Assembly: GCA_016209035.1 (NCBI GenBank)
Contig: JACQWX010000101.1
Coordinates: 1 to 57,972 of the forward strand
From: Elusimicrobiota bacterium
GTDB taxonomy: Bacteria; Elusimicrobiota; Elusimicrobia; UBA1565; UBA9628
Direction: 5' to 3'
Length of the DNA: 57,972 nt
The position numbers and the translations under genes are program-made. The notes below the pieces were generated by a model. The model had not been told where the DNA came from. It worked only from the letters and a program-made list of their open reading frames with translations, and searched no databases. The stretch's first letter is position 1. Each line of letters begins with the position of its first letter. Of the stretch, positions 7,713 through 15,653 are shown piece by piece.

Positions 7713-9401
7713 GTGAGAAGAATATCCCGCTCCCACGCCATCCTGATCGCCGTGATTCTGGCCGTCATCGCGGCCGCCCTGGCCGTCTACGTCGTGTTGA
7801 TCTGGCGCTGGATGCGATCCCCGAAGAGCGCCGCCCCGGAGGCCCCCAGGTCCCCCGCCGAGACCCGCCGGGTCCCGAAGCCGCTGGACGAGGCCCGCCG
7901 CCAGTTCCGCCAGCGGTACCTCGATCCGGCGGTCCACATGCGCCTGGCCGACGAACTCTACCGGGCCGGTCTCGTCGAGGACGCCTTCAACGTCTTGTCC
8001 GCCGCCCATGTCTTCTTCGGAGACGACGTGTTCTACCGCGTCCACAACCATGTCGTGGCCCATCAAGGCGCCCATTTCCTCGAAGGGGCGCCGTTCGACC
8101 CCTCACCCTTGAACGAGGGCCGCCTGCGGGAGCGCCTGGCCGCCTCGCCGGACGACCCGCGCCCGCGCCACTACCTAGCCCGCATCGCGGCGGCCAGGGG
8201 CCGGGTCCAGGAGGCCCTGCTCCTCGTAGACGTTGGCCTTTCCCGCAAGCCGCGCGACCAGGCCCTCCTCCTCTATGGAGCGGATCTCTTCAGCCGCACG
8301 CTCGGGGATTTCTCTTCGGCCGTGCCCTGGTACGGCAAGGCCGCGGCCGCGGGCCCCGACACCTATGAGGGACGCCAGGCTCTCAACGAGCTGGGCGGCA
8401 TCGCTCAGATGACCCTCTCCGGCCGGGACGCCGGCGCCCCGGCCGCAGCCCGACAGTTCCTCAAGGAGCTCTCCGACAGGAACCCGGACAGCCCGGCCGC
8501 CTTCTCGGTCATGGCGCTCTCGGCCCTGGCCCGGGGCGAGACCGAGTCCGTGCGCGCCATCGTCCTCGAAACCATCAACCGCGACCCCGGCCACGCCGGG
8601 GCGCTCTCGATCATCGGGGCCCTGGCCCTGCTCGACCGCGACCCCGACACGGCGGTCAAGGCTTTCTCCGCCGCCTGGCGCAAGAACCCCGTCGACCTCT
8701 ACAGCGCGCAGAAACTCGCCCATCTATGCGTCAAGCACCGCGCCGACCCGGAGGCCGCCATTCCCTTCTACATCGCCATCTACATGCAGCGGCCCGACTG
8801 GGAGGATGGAGAGCCGGTCGAGACCATCATCCGGCGCATCCTCGACATCCGCCGGGAAGAGGCCTTGCGCGGGGTGCGCGCGCCGCTGTTGGGCAAGTTC
8901 CTCCACTCGCAAGACTCCTCCCTTCGCGCCCAGGCCTGCGAGCGGGCCGCGGCATTGCTCGATCCCCGCTGGATCGACGAGATCGGCGGCCTCCTCGACG
9001 ACGACGCCGAGATCGTCAGGCACAACGCCGACTTCGCGCTGTTCAGCCTCGCCCGCGGCCACCGGCCCGCCCTGATGGCCCGCCGGCGGGACTGGCTCGG
9101 ACACCAAAGCCCCCTCGCGCGAGGGCGGGCCCTCAACCTCTTCGCGGACATCGATCCGGAGAACACCTTCCCTCTCGCGCTCAAGGCCCTCTCGGACCCC
9201 TCGCCGACCGGCCGCTTCCTGGCCAAGACCATGGTCCTCGATCACTACTATAAGGGGATCCCGGCCGCGGAATCGGCCATCAAGGACTATCTGGCGCGCG
9301 AGGATGACAAGGACGTCCTCGCCTTCTACGCGCGGCTCTCCCCCCCCTCTCAGTCCGCCCTGCTCGAGGAGCCCGCCAAGAGGCGTCGGGAGCCGCGGTA
9401 A
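7713..9401 (+). CDS. membrane-anchored TPR/HEAT-repeat protein
   Basis: The 562-residue protein has an N-terminal transmembrane helix (AILIAVILAVIAAALAVYVV) and then a large exported or cytoplasmic repeat domain. TPR-like helices fill about residues 60-360 (LARIAAARGRVQEALLLVD, ALALLDRDPDTAVKAFSAA). A HEAT-like part follows (SSLRAQACERAAALLDPRW, DDAEIVRHNADFALFSLA). It is probably a scaffold; the partner is unknown. I choose GTG 7713 because an in-frame TTG at 7653 lies before the terminator hairpin. Its stop codon overlaps the ATG of the tatD-like gene (TAATG), so the two are co-translated. Confidence 0.7.
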   Translation: MRRISRSHAILIAVILAVIAAALAVYVVLIWRWMRSPKSAAPEAPRSPAETRRVPKPLDEARRQFRQRYLDPAVHMRLADELYRAGLVEDAFNVLSAAHVFFGDDVFYRVHNHVVAHQGAHFLEGAPFDPSPLNEGRLRERLAASPDDPRPRHYLARIAAARGRVQEALLLVDVGLSRKPRDQALLLYGADLFSRTLGDFSSAVPWYGKAAAAGPDTYEGRQALNELGGIAQMTLSGRDAGAPAAARQFLKELSDRNPDSPAAFSVMALSALARGETESVRAIVLETINRDPGHAGALSIIGALALLDRDPDTAVKAFSAAWRKNPVDLYSAQKLAHLCVKHRADPEAAIPFYIAIYMQRPDWEDGEPVETIIRRILDIRREEALRGVRAPLLGKFLHSQDSSLRAQACERAAALLDPRWIDEIGGLLDDDAEIVRHNADFALFSLARGHRPALMARRRDWLGHQSPLARGRALNLFADIDPENTFPLALKALSDPSPTGRFLAKTMVLDHYYKGIPAAESAIKDYLAREDDKDVLAFYARLSPPSQSALLEEPAKRRREPR

Positions 9402-10195
9402 TGCCCGAATTCTTCGACACGCACACCCATCTCCTGGACGCCGCCTTCGACCCCGACCGCGAAGCCGTCATCGAACGCTCGCGCCTGGCCTGCGTCCGCC
9501 GGATCGTCGAGGTCGCCGACTCCCCAGCCGGCTGGCCCAAGGCGATCGCTCTCTCCCGCGCGTGTCCCGCGGTCAGGGCCTCGCTTGGGCTCCACCCGTA
9601 CCACGCCCGCGAGTTCGAAGAACGGCTCCTCCTCGGGCTCGAGCGCAGCATCCGCCTCCCAGAGGTCGTGGCGGTGGGGGAGGTCGGCCTGGACTACGGC
9701 CCCCACAACACCGCGACTCCGCATGACGTCCAACAGCGGGCCCTTGAACGGCTGCTGACGGCAGCCAAGGAGTGGGACAAGCCGGTCGTCATCCATTGCA
9801 GGAACGCCTATGAGGATCTCCTGGGGATATTGAGGAAGACTTATACCGGCCCGCCTCCGGCGGGCCGGTATTGGGGGGTGGTGCATTGCTTTTCCGGGAC
9901 GCCGGAGCAAGCCTCGGCCTGCGCCGCCTTAGGCTTCGCCATCGGCGCGGACGGCCCCGTCACCTATCCCAAGAACGAGCTCCTGCGCCAGGCTTTCGCC
10001 CGGGTCGGGCCGGCCGCCACGGTGCTCGAGACCGACTGCCCCTATCTGCCCCCTCAGAGCATCCGGGGCAAGCGCAACGAGCCGTCTGCCGTCCTTGAGG
10101 TCGCGCGCGGTCTGGCGGAGGTCTGGAAGCTGGGGATCGAGGAGGCGGCGCGGGTGACGACCGCCAACGCCTTGGACCTGTTCCGGCTGGCTTGA
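9401..10195 (+). CDS. tatD: TatD-family metal-dependent hydrolase
   Basis: The 264-residue TIM-barrel enzyme has the full set of TatD motifs: FDTHTHLLD (metal ligands), GEVGLDYGPH, VVIHCRNAYED, VVHCFSGTPEQ and ETDCPYLPPQSIRGKRNEP. Family members are 3'-5' DNases or RNases active in repair and RNA quality control. A small loop (YTGPPPAGRYW, about residues 146-158) is encoded by a perfect 13-bp hairpin at 9843-9871 and looks like an insertion before the VVHCFSG strand. It overlaps the TPR gene by one base. Confidence 0.9.
   Translation: MPEFFDTHTHLLDAAFDPDREAVIERSRLACVRRIVEVADSPAGWPKAIALSRACPAVRASLGLHPYHAREFEERLLLGLERSIRLPEVVAVGEVGLDYGPHNTATPHDVQQRALERLLTAAKEWDKPVVIHCRNAYEDLLGILRKTYTGPPPAGRYWGVVHCFSGTPEQASACAALGFAIGADGPVTYPKNELLRQAFARVGPAATVLETDCPYLPPQSIRGKRNEPSAVLEVARGLAEVWKLGIEEAARVTTANALDLFRLA
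9843..9871. repeat. in-frame perfect hairpin inside tatD
   Basis: A 13-bp perfect stem with loop TCC, centre GCCTCCGGC. The same centre occurs in the hairpin at 52574. It encodes GPPPAG in a loop position and keeps the frame. Confidence 0.6.
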
Positions 10196-10873
10196 CTACG
10201 GCGCCCGGACCGGGCGGAATCCCAGGAAGCCCTTGCGCAGGGCTATGACGCCGCAACGCCGGGTGAAGACGCGGATGCCAAGCGGGCTGGAGAACCAGGA
10301 GCCGCCCCGGATGACCCTCGTGAGGCCCCGGGGCTTCTCCCAAGCGCTTCCGTCCGACGGCGCGCCGTTGTACGTGCTGTGGTACCAGTCCTGCGTCCAT
10401 TCGCAGACGTTGCCCGCCATGTCGCAGAGCCCTTGCGCCGTGTTGCCTCCGGGCTTGGAGCATGCCGGCCAGGCGGCGTCTTTCCCGCATCCGTACTTGC
10501 CGATGACGCTGCGCTTGCCGGACACGGAGAAGACCGTGTCCACCACGGACAGGGGCTGGCCGAGGATGCCGCGATACCCCATCACCGCCAGGTCGCACGA
10601 GGCCTTCGCGTCACCCCACGGATACATGTCGTCCTTTCCCCCGCTGCGCGCCGCGTATTCCCACTCGGAGAATCTCCTCGCCTGCTCCCAGCTGACGCAG
10701 TCGACGGGATAGTCCTCCCCCTGCCCGACGCACCTGAGCGCCTCGCATGTGCCTGCCTCGACGCATTTCTTGTGCTGGCCGAACGTCACCTCCGTCTTGG
10801 CCATGCGGAAGGCCTGCACCGTGACCCGGTGCCTGGGAGCTTCGTCCGGTTCGCCGCCGCCGGCTCCCATCAT
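10196..10873 (-). CDS. formylglycine-generating-enzyme-like protein with internal deletion
   Basis: The 225-residue product belongs to the FGE-sulfatase (SUMF1) fold: it starts in FMMGAGGGEPDEAPRHRV and ends with GLCDMAGNVCEWTQDW, RVIRGGSWF and GFLGFRPVR. Between ARRF and SEWEYAARSG the usual block with RLPxEAEW is shortened by roughly a dozen residues, an in-frame loss. The residues before the first ATG (AIPGGSF) match the family's IPGGxFxMG start but have no canonical start codon, because the frame runs back into the upstream gene. Many such proteins are not true FGEs but variable carbohydrate or signalling folds. Activity is doubtful. It follows the secreted protein gene by 28 bases. Confidence 0.75.
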   Translation of the reverse strand: MMGAGGGEPDEAPRHRVTVQAFRMAKTEVTFGQHKKCVEAGTCEALRCVGQGEDYPVDCVSWEQARRFSEWEYAARSGGKDDMYPWGDAKASCDLAVMGYRGILGQPLSVVDTVFSVSGKRSVIGKYGCGKDAAWPACSKPGGNTAQGLCDMAGNVCEWTQDWYHSTYNGAPSDGSAWEKPRGLTRVIRGGSWFSSPLGIRVFTRRCGVIALRKGFLGFRPVRAP

Positions 10874-10901
10874 GAAGCTTCCGCCCGGGATCGCGGATGC
10901 T

Positions 10902-11579
10902 CTACTTGCCCGAGACGCCGTCTTCCTCCGTCGCCGGTCCTTCCTCGGCTTCGGGAGCGGTCTGCTCCGCGGCGGCCTTCTTCTGGAACGGTGCCAACCG
11001 CTTGAGGTGCTTCTTGACTTGCTTGGGCTTGAGGCTGTCCCCGAACAGCCAGAGGTCGAGCTCGTGCCGGGCGCGCACCTTCGCCTCTTGGGACTTCACA
11101 TCGAGCTCGAGCGGCTTGGCCGCCCCGCGCACGACATGGCCGTTCTCGTCAGGCTTGTCCTCCCGCACGATGGCCTTGAGGAGCCTGCCGTCCGGGGAGA
11201 CCCTCGCGTAAAAATCCTCGTTGACGTGCCCGACCTTCCTGTTCGCCCAGAAGATGATCTCGGCGGGCGCGGGCGTCAAGGTCACGCTGCAGAGGTGCCG
11301 CCACCCATCCGTGGACTTCCTGGCCGACCGGATCTCCGTCTTCGTCCGCGTCGGATCCGGGACGCCCAGCACCGCCGCAAGCCCGCCTTTGAAGGTGATG
11401 TCGTCCATCCCCTTCTTCATGACCATCTGCATCAAGGGAGCAAGCAGGGCGGCGTCGCCCGGGGCCTTCGCTGTCCGGGCCTTGGGCGGCTGGGCCGCGG
11501 GCGAAGCCCTCGCGCCGGTCCCCAGGACGCATGCCGCCAGCAGCGCGCACAGCGCCGCGCCGGCCGCGGAGTTCTCCAT
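10902..11579 (-). CDS. secreted protein of unknown function
   Basis: The product is 225 residues from the ATG at 11579, where a signal peptide begins (MENSAAGAALCALLAACVLG, cleavage near ARA). A TACAAT box 9 bases upstream fixes this start over longer alternatives. The mature part has a lipoprotein-sorting-like look: strands FYARVSPDGRLLKAIV and PLELDVKSQEAKVRAR, then KELDLWLFGDSL-type helices and an acidic Glu/Ala tail. This might be a LolA- or DUF4292-like outer-membrane lipoprotein factor, but I cannot confirm it. Confidence 0.55.
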   Translation of the reverse strand: MENSAAGAALCALLAACVLGTGARASPAAQPPKARTAKAPGDAALLAPLMQMVMKKGMDDITFKGGLAAVLGVPDPTRTKTEIRSARKSTDGWRHLCSVTLTPAPAEIIFWANRKVGHVNEDFYARVSPDGRLLKAIVREDKPDENGHVVRGAAKPLELDVKSQEAKVRARHELDLWLFGDSLKPKQVKKHLKRLAPFQKKAAAEQTAPEAEEGPATEEDGVSGK

Positions 11580-11588
11580 GACGACGAG

Positions 11589-11594
11589 ATTGTA
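11589..11594 (-). promoter_or_regulatory. -10 box TACAAT before 11579 start
   Basis: On the minus strand TACAAT is followed by 9 bases and the ATG at 11579. It lies in the 40-base gap after the HAD-like gene, so the downstream gene can be transcribed on its own. Confidence 0.4.
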
Positions 11595-11619
11595 CCAAAC
11601 CACAGGCGCCATCACGCCA

Positions 11620-12756
11620 TCACGGGGGGAAGGCGGGCTGGATGAGCCAGCCGCGGTCCACCGCGACCCTGCGCAGGCTCTCGTCGCCGGAATCCATGAG
11701 GAGCCTGAGTCCCTCCCCATAGCTGAGGAGCGGGGCATCCTCCGCCTGCCCCGCCACCGCGATCGCCGGGGGCTTGCCGACGATGGAGGAGACGGCCTCG
11801 ACCTTCCCGCTGCGAAACGGGAACGGCGGCTCGATCTCGTCCGTCATCAGGGAGGTGGAGGTGCTGACCGCCGCCTTGATGCCGATGCCGCGCTCCGGCG
11901 GCAGACCGAAATGCTTCGCGAGTTGGCGTACCTCCACCTGCGCATCCTCGGAGATGATCCACACGTCGAACCCTTCCTTGGCCAGGACCCGCATGAGGTC
12001 CTCCATCTCCGGGGCCGGCTGCAGTCCCATGCGGATCTTCTCGGGCGCGGGATCGCTGTCTTTCTCCTCCAGGAACGCGTAGCCCACGGGCCGGGCGAGC
12101 TCCGCCTCGATGACGTCCTTCGCGTAGCCGACGGCTTCGTCCTCCGTGAAGCCCCTGAACAGGCGCGCGAGCAGGGCCCGGCATTCCTTGCGCCCGCGCC
12201 GCGCGCAGAAGTCCCGGTACATCCTCACGAAGCCTTTGCGCATGCGCCGCAGCCCCGGCTGATCCGGCCAGACGGACACCGGCATGGCCAGGAGCTGCTG
12301 GTAGTCGAAGTACAGCCGAGCCTGCCCGAAAGCCGCGGGGAGGATCCGCCAGAAATCCTCGTCCATCTTGAAATCGAAGCCGGGCGCCGTCGATGACGAG
12401 AGGACCATCTTCTGGAACACGACCTCTCCCAGGTCGTTGGGGATGACGACCTCATTGAGCGCGAAGACCGCGGCCGGAGGGTCGTTGGGGTCATGGTCGG
12501 GCGAGTCCTTGCCCGCCGCCCTGATGAACTCCTCGATGCTCCCACGCACCGCGGGGTCCCATCTCCCCCCCGCCAAGAGGGGCGGGGGGCCGACGGGCTT
12601 GGCGGGCCCGGCTTCCGCGGCGGCCGCGGGCCGCTTCTTGCGCTTCGGGTTCTTGGTCCTCTTGTAGGCGAGCGCCTCGCCGCACGCGGCGACTGCCAGC
12701 AGGGCCGCCGCCGACAGCGCCGCCGCGCGGCGCCGGAGAATACCGGTGTCAGGCAT
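11620..12756 (-). CDS. exported HAD-fold protein lacking catalytic aspartates
   Basis: A signal sequence with a lipobox-like LAVAAC leads a 378-residue HAD fold similar to phosphoserine or phosphorylcholine phosphatases. All three active-site motifs are altered. The first, normally FDxDxT, reads AVFALNEVVIPNDLGE, so both Asp are gone. The second strand reads DVWIISED. The third, normally GDSxxD, reads VAGQAEDAPLL. The fold is kept (KVEAVSSIVGKPPAIAV), so this looks like a pseudoenzyme rather than a random frame. The start ATG (12756) lies inside the left arm of a 22-bp inverted repeat. The upstream part of the same open frame is antisense to the polyamine genes and is not coding. Confidence 0.7.
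   Translation of the reverse strand: MPDTGILRRRAAALSAAALLAVAACGEALAYKRTKNPKRKKRPAAAAEAGPAKPVGPPPLLAGGRWDPAVRGSIEEFIRAAGKDSPDHDPNDPPAAVFALNEVVIPNDLGEVVFQKMVLSSSTAPGFDFKMDEDFWRILPAAFGQARLYFDYQQLLAMPVSVWPDQPGLRRMRKGFVRMYRDFCARRGRKECRALLARLFRGFTEDEAVGYAKDVIEAELARPVGYAFLEEKDSDPAPEKIRMGLQPAPEMEDLMRVLAKEGFDVWIISEDAQVEVRQLAKHFGLPPERGIGIKAAVSTSTSLMTDEIEPPFPFRSGKVEAVSSIVGKPPAIAVAGQAEDAPLLSYGEGLRLLMDSGDESLRRVAVDRGWLIQPAFPP
12566..12589. repeat. in-frame short palindrome in HAD-like gene
   Basis: A 9-bp stem CCCCCCGCC with its complement and loop AAGAGG encodes a Pro/Leu/Ala/Gly stretch (GPPPLLAGG) in the linker after the signal peptide. It resembles the in-frame hairpin of tatD in composition and coding. 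Confidence 0.45.
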
Positions 12757-12824
12757 TGCGCAACTTGCACAACTCGATGACGCCGGGCGTGCCGCATTGC
12801 GAAAGTTGCGCAATGCCTGACACC
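12745..12824. repeat. 22-bp perfect inverted repeat, 36-base spacer
   Basis: The arms start GGTGTCAGGCATTGCG (12745-12766) and end CAATGCCTGACACC (12803-12824). The right side also forms its own hairpin, GCATTGCG/CGCAATGC (12794-12816). It separates the divergent HAD-like and deoxyhypusine-synthase-like genes and overlaps the former's start codon. It resembles a REP or miniature transposon remnant. Confidence 0.7.
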
Positions 12825-12879
12825 ATCTAATTATTATAGAATATTTTGAGGAAACCATCTTCGCCCTCGAGGTGACATC

Positions 12880-13929
12880 ATGCCGAGCAGGCCCAAATCG
12901 ACCTTCCTGAAGGAGCCCATCGAGCACTTCGACATCAAGAAGCACAACGCCGTCGCCATCGTCGAGGCCATGTCCAGGATGGCCTGCTCTTCCCGCGACC
13001 TCGCCCGCGCCTCCGAGATTTACGACCGCATGCTCGGGGACAAGGACTGCTCCGTCTTCCTCTGCGTCGCCGGGTCCCTCGTGTCCGCGGGCCTGAAGAA
13101 GGCGTTCTACGACCTCCTGGCCAACAACATGGTCGACGCCATCGTGGCGACCGGCGCCAACATCGTGGACCAGGACTTCTTCGAGGCGCTCGGGTTCAAG
13201 CACTATAGAGGCACCAAGTGGGTCGACGACCACGCCCTGCGCCGCGCGCGGGTCGACCGGATATACGACACCTTCATCGACGAGGACGAGCTTGGGGTCT
13301 GCGACAAGACGGTCTCGAACATCGCCGCGAGGCTCGACCCCAGACCCCATTCCTCGCGCGAGTTCATCGCGGAGATGGGCCGGTGGCTCGCCCAGAACCG
13401 CAAGGGCGCGGATTCCCTCGTGCGCGTCTCCTACGAGAAGGGCGTTCCCATCTTCGTGCCCGCCTTCTCGGACTGCTCGGCGGGCTTCGGGCTCCTGCAC
13501 CACCAGTGGCACAACCCCGACCGGCACGTCTCCATCGACTCGGCTAAGGACTTCGTCGAGATCGTCAAGCTCAAGCTCGCCTGCAAGCAGACGGGGCTCT
13601 TGATGCTCGGCGGCGGCGTGCCCAAGAACTTCGCCCAGGACATGGCCGTGGGCCCCGAGATGCTCGGCCTGGACACCGTGATGCACCGCTATGCCGTCCA
13701 GGTCACGGTCGCCGACGAGCGCGACGGCGCCCTGTCCGGCTCGACGCTGCGCGAGGCGGCCTCGTGGGGCAAGGTGGACACGATGCACGAGCAGATGGTC
13801 TACGCCGAGGCGAGCCTTGCCTTCCCGCTCCTGGCCTCCTACGCCTATCACAAGGGGAGCTGGAAGAACCGCAAGGCCCGCAACCTGAGCGCCGTCCTCG
13901 ACGCCGAATTGGCGCCGGTCCAGAGATAG
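12880..13929 (+). CDS. deoxyhypusine synthase-family protein
   Basis: The 349-residue protein has the deoxyhypusine synthase fold: an NAD- and spermidine-binding enzyme that transfers an aminobutyl group. Visible blocks are DCSVFLCVAGSLVSAGL, ANNMVDAIVATGANIVDQDF, FVPAFSDCSAGFG, LGGGVPKNF and AVQVTVADERDGALSGSTL. Bacteria lack eIF5A, so bacterial members are thought to act on other amines, such as making homospermidine or related polyamines. The start ATG has AGGTGA 5 bases upstream, and a TATAGAAT-type -10 lies near 12834. It is the first gene of an operon with agmatinase-like and deacetylase-like genes, which supports a polyamine role. Confidence 0.88.
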   Translation: MPSRPKSTFLKEPIEHFDIKKHNAVAIVEAMSRMACSSRDLARASEIYDRMLGDKDCSVFLCVAGSLVSAGLKKAFYDLLANNMVDAIVATGANIVDQDFFEALGFKHYRGTKWVDDHALRRARVDRIYDTFIDEDELGVCDKTVSNIAARLDPRPHSSREFIAEMGRWLAQNRKGADSLVRVSYEKGVPIFVPAFSDCSAGFGLLHHQWHNPDRHVSIDSAKDFVEIVKLKLACKQTGLLMLGGGVPKNFAQDMAVGPEMLGLDTVMHRYAVQVTVADERDGALSGSTLREAASWGKVDTMHEQMVYAEASLAFPLLASYAYHKGSWKNRKARNLSAVLDAELAPVQR

Positions 13930-13962
13930 GTTACGGCAAAGAGAACGCGCCCCTTCCTCGGC

Positions 13963-14793
13963 GTGCCCGCACCGCTGCGGGACGCCCGCTTCACGGTGCT
14001 CCTGCTCCCCTTCGAGAGGACGACCTGCCACCGGAAAGGGACCCGCAAGGGACCCCCCCGCTTCATCGAGGGCTCGCTGGGTCTGGAGCGGTGGGACGAG
14101 GAGCTCCGCCAGCAGACCTACAAGGCCGGGATCCACACCCTGGAGCTCCCCCCCCGCGGACAGGCCGCCCGGAGATATTTCCCCAGGGTCGAGGCGGAGG
14201 TCTCCCGCATCCTCTCCCTGGGCGGAAAGACGCTCTTCTCCATCGGCGGAGAGCACTCCCTGTCGCAAGCCATCATCCCCCCCTTCCTCAAGAGGTGGCC
14301 CGGCTTGTCCATCCTCCATTTCGACGCGCACGCGGACCTGCGGCCCGCTTACGAAGGCACGCCCTTCAGCCACGCCTGCGCCCTCTACCCGGTCTCCAGG
14401 AATTGCCCGGTCGTCCAGGTCGGGATCCGTTCCGTGGCGGAGGAGGAGGCGCGTCTCGTGGGCCAAGGCGAGGTGACCACCTTCCTCATGCACGAGCACC
14501 GCGACATCCGGAAGCTCGCGGCCAAGGCCCTTCGGGCGCTCACCGACACGGTCTACCTCTCCATCGACCTCGACGGGTTCGACCCTTCCGTCGTGCCCGG
14601 GGTCGGCACGCCCCAGCCCGGGGGCTTCTCCTGGCATGAGGCGCTCGACCTGCTCCGGACCGTGGTCCGCGCCAAGAAGGTCGTCGGCGTCGACGTGATG
14701 GAGCTCTGCCCCCTCGAGGACGACGTCTCCTCCGAGGTCGCCGCGTCCAAGCTCGTCTACCGGCTCATGGGCTGGCTCCTCAACTCGCGGTGA
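13963..14793 (+). CDS. speB: agmatinase/arginase-family ureohydrolase
   Basis: The binuclear manganese enzyme has all ligand motifs: IGGEHSLSQAI, LHFDAHADLRPAY, and SIDLDGFDPSVVPGVGTP. Agmatinase releases putrescine and urea from agmatine. The GTG at 13963 is the first usable start, yet the preceding in-frame residues (RPFLG) look conserved, so translation might begin earlier from a rare codon; no ATG, GTG or TTG exists back to the stop. It follows the deoxyhypusine-synthase-like gene by 33 bases, and its stop overlaps the next GTG start (GTGA). With no arginine decarboxylase in the window, the agmatine source is unseen. Confidence 0.88.
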   Translation: MPAPLRDARFTVLLLPFERTTCHRKGTRKGPPRFIEGSLGLERWDEELRQQTYKAGIHTLELPPRGQAARRYFPRVEAEVSRILSLGGKTLFSIGGEHSLSQAIIPPFLKRWPGLSILHFDAHADLRPAYEGTPFSHACALYPVSRNCPVVQVGIRSVAEEEARLVGQGEVTTFLMHEHRDIRKLAAKALRALTDTVYLSIDLDGFDPSVVPGVGTPQPGGFSWHEALDLLRTVVRAKKVVGVDVMELCPLEDDVSSEVAASKLVYRLMGWLLNSR

Positions 14794-15644
14794 GCCGGAT
14801 ATACTGCGACCCAGACTGTCTGCGCTACCACACGCCGGGGCACCCAGAGTCCCCCGAGCGCGTCGAGCGCACGGCCCGGCGCCTGCGGGCCGCGGGGCAC
14901 GCCCTGCTCCAGCCCTTCCGCCAGGCGACCGCCGACGACGTCGGACTGGCGCACGCGGCGGGGCACTTCGAGGCCGTGCGCGACGGCCACTACTGCGAGC
15001 CTGACACCCCGCACTACGACGGGATCGACATCTTCGCGTTGAAGAGCGTCTCGGCCGCTGTCTCAGCCGCCTTCTCGGCCATCGGGGGCGAGCCCGCGTT
15101 CTCGCTGATGCGCCCGCCGGGCCACCACGCGGGCAAGCGCCGCGCCGCGGGCTTCTGCTATTTCAACAACCTCGCGATCGCGTGCGCGGCGCTTTGGTCG
15201 CGCGACCCCTCCCTGCGCATCGGCATCCTGGACTTCGACGCGCACCATGGCGACGGGACGCAGGACATTCTGCAGGGCCGCCCCGGCGTGCTCTACGTGT
15301 CCCTGCACCAGGCCCCCCTTTATCCCGGGACAGGGCTCGAATCGAAGGACAACTGCCTCAACCTGCCGCTGCCGCCTGGCACCGGGGAAGACGCCTACCT
15401 GCGCTCCCTGGACAAGGGCCTCGACGCCCTGAGACATTTCGGCCCCGGCCTTCTGGCGGTCTCCGCAGGGTTCGACGCCTATGGAGCCGACCCCATCGCG
15501 CAGCTGCGCCTCGAGAAGACGAGCTTCCGCCGGATCGGGGCCCTGCTCGCCAAGACGGGCCTTCGGCGCTTCGCGGTGCTGGAGGGGGGATACGCGCCGG
15601 ACCTGCCGGTCCTCGTCGAGAACTTCCTCGAAGCCTTCCTCTGA
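14790..15644 (+). CDS. histone deacetylase-family amidohydrolase (acetylpolyamine type)
   Basis: The 284-residue zinc enzyme has the family signatures SLMRPPGHHAG, GFCYFNNLAIA, GILDFDAHHGDGTQ and LAVSAGFDAYGADPIAQL, with the ligand Asp/His/Asp set complete. Bacterial relatives include acetylpolyamine amidohydrolase and AcuC. Placement directly after agmatinase with a 4-base overlap, in an operon led by a deoxyhypusine-synthase homologue, suggests acetylpolyamines as substrate rather than acetylated enzymes. This is inference from context. Confidence 0.88.
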   Translation: MSRIYCDPDCLRYHTPGHPESPERVERTARRLRAAGHALLQPFRQATADDVGLAHAAGHFEAVRDGHYCEPDTPHYDGIDIFALKSVSAAVSAAFSAIGGEPAFSLMRPPGHHAGKRRAAGFCYFNNLAIACAALWSRDPSLRIGILDFDAHHGDGTQDILQGRPGVLYVSLHQAPLYPGTGLESKDNCLNLPLPPGTGEDAYLRSLDKGLDALRHFGPGLLAVSAGFDAYGADPIAQLRLEKTSFRRIGALLAKTGLRRFAVLEGGYAPDLPVLVENFLEAFL

Positions 15645-15653
15645 GCGGCGCTC

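Noticed and set aside
11620-14637. A 1005-codon open frame on the minus strand
   Set aside because: Only its 3' third (from ATG 12756) codes for the HAD-like protein; the rest is antisense to the polyamine operon and made of low-complexity Arg/Gly/Asp residues.
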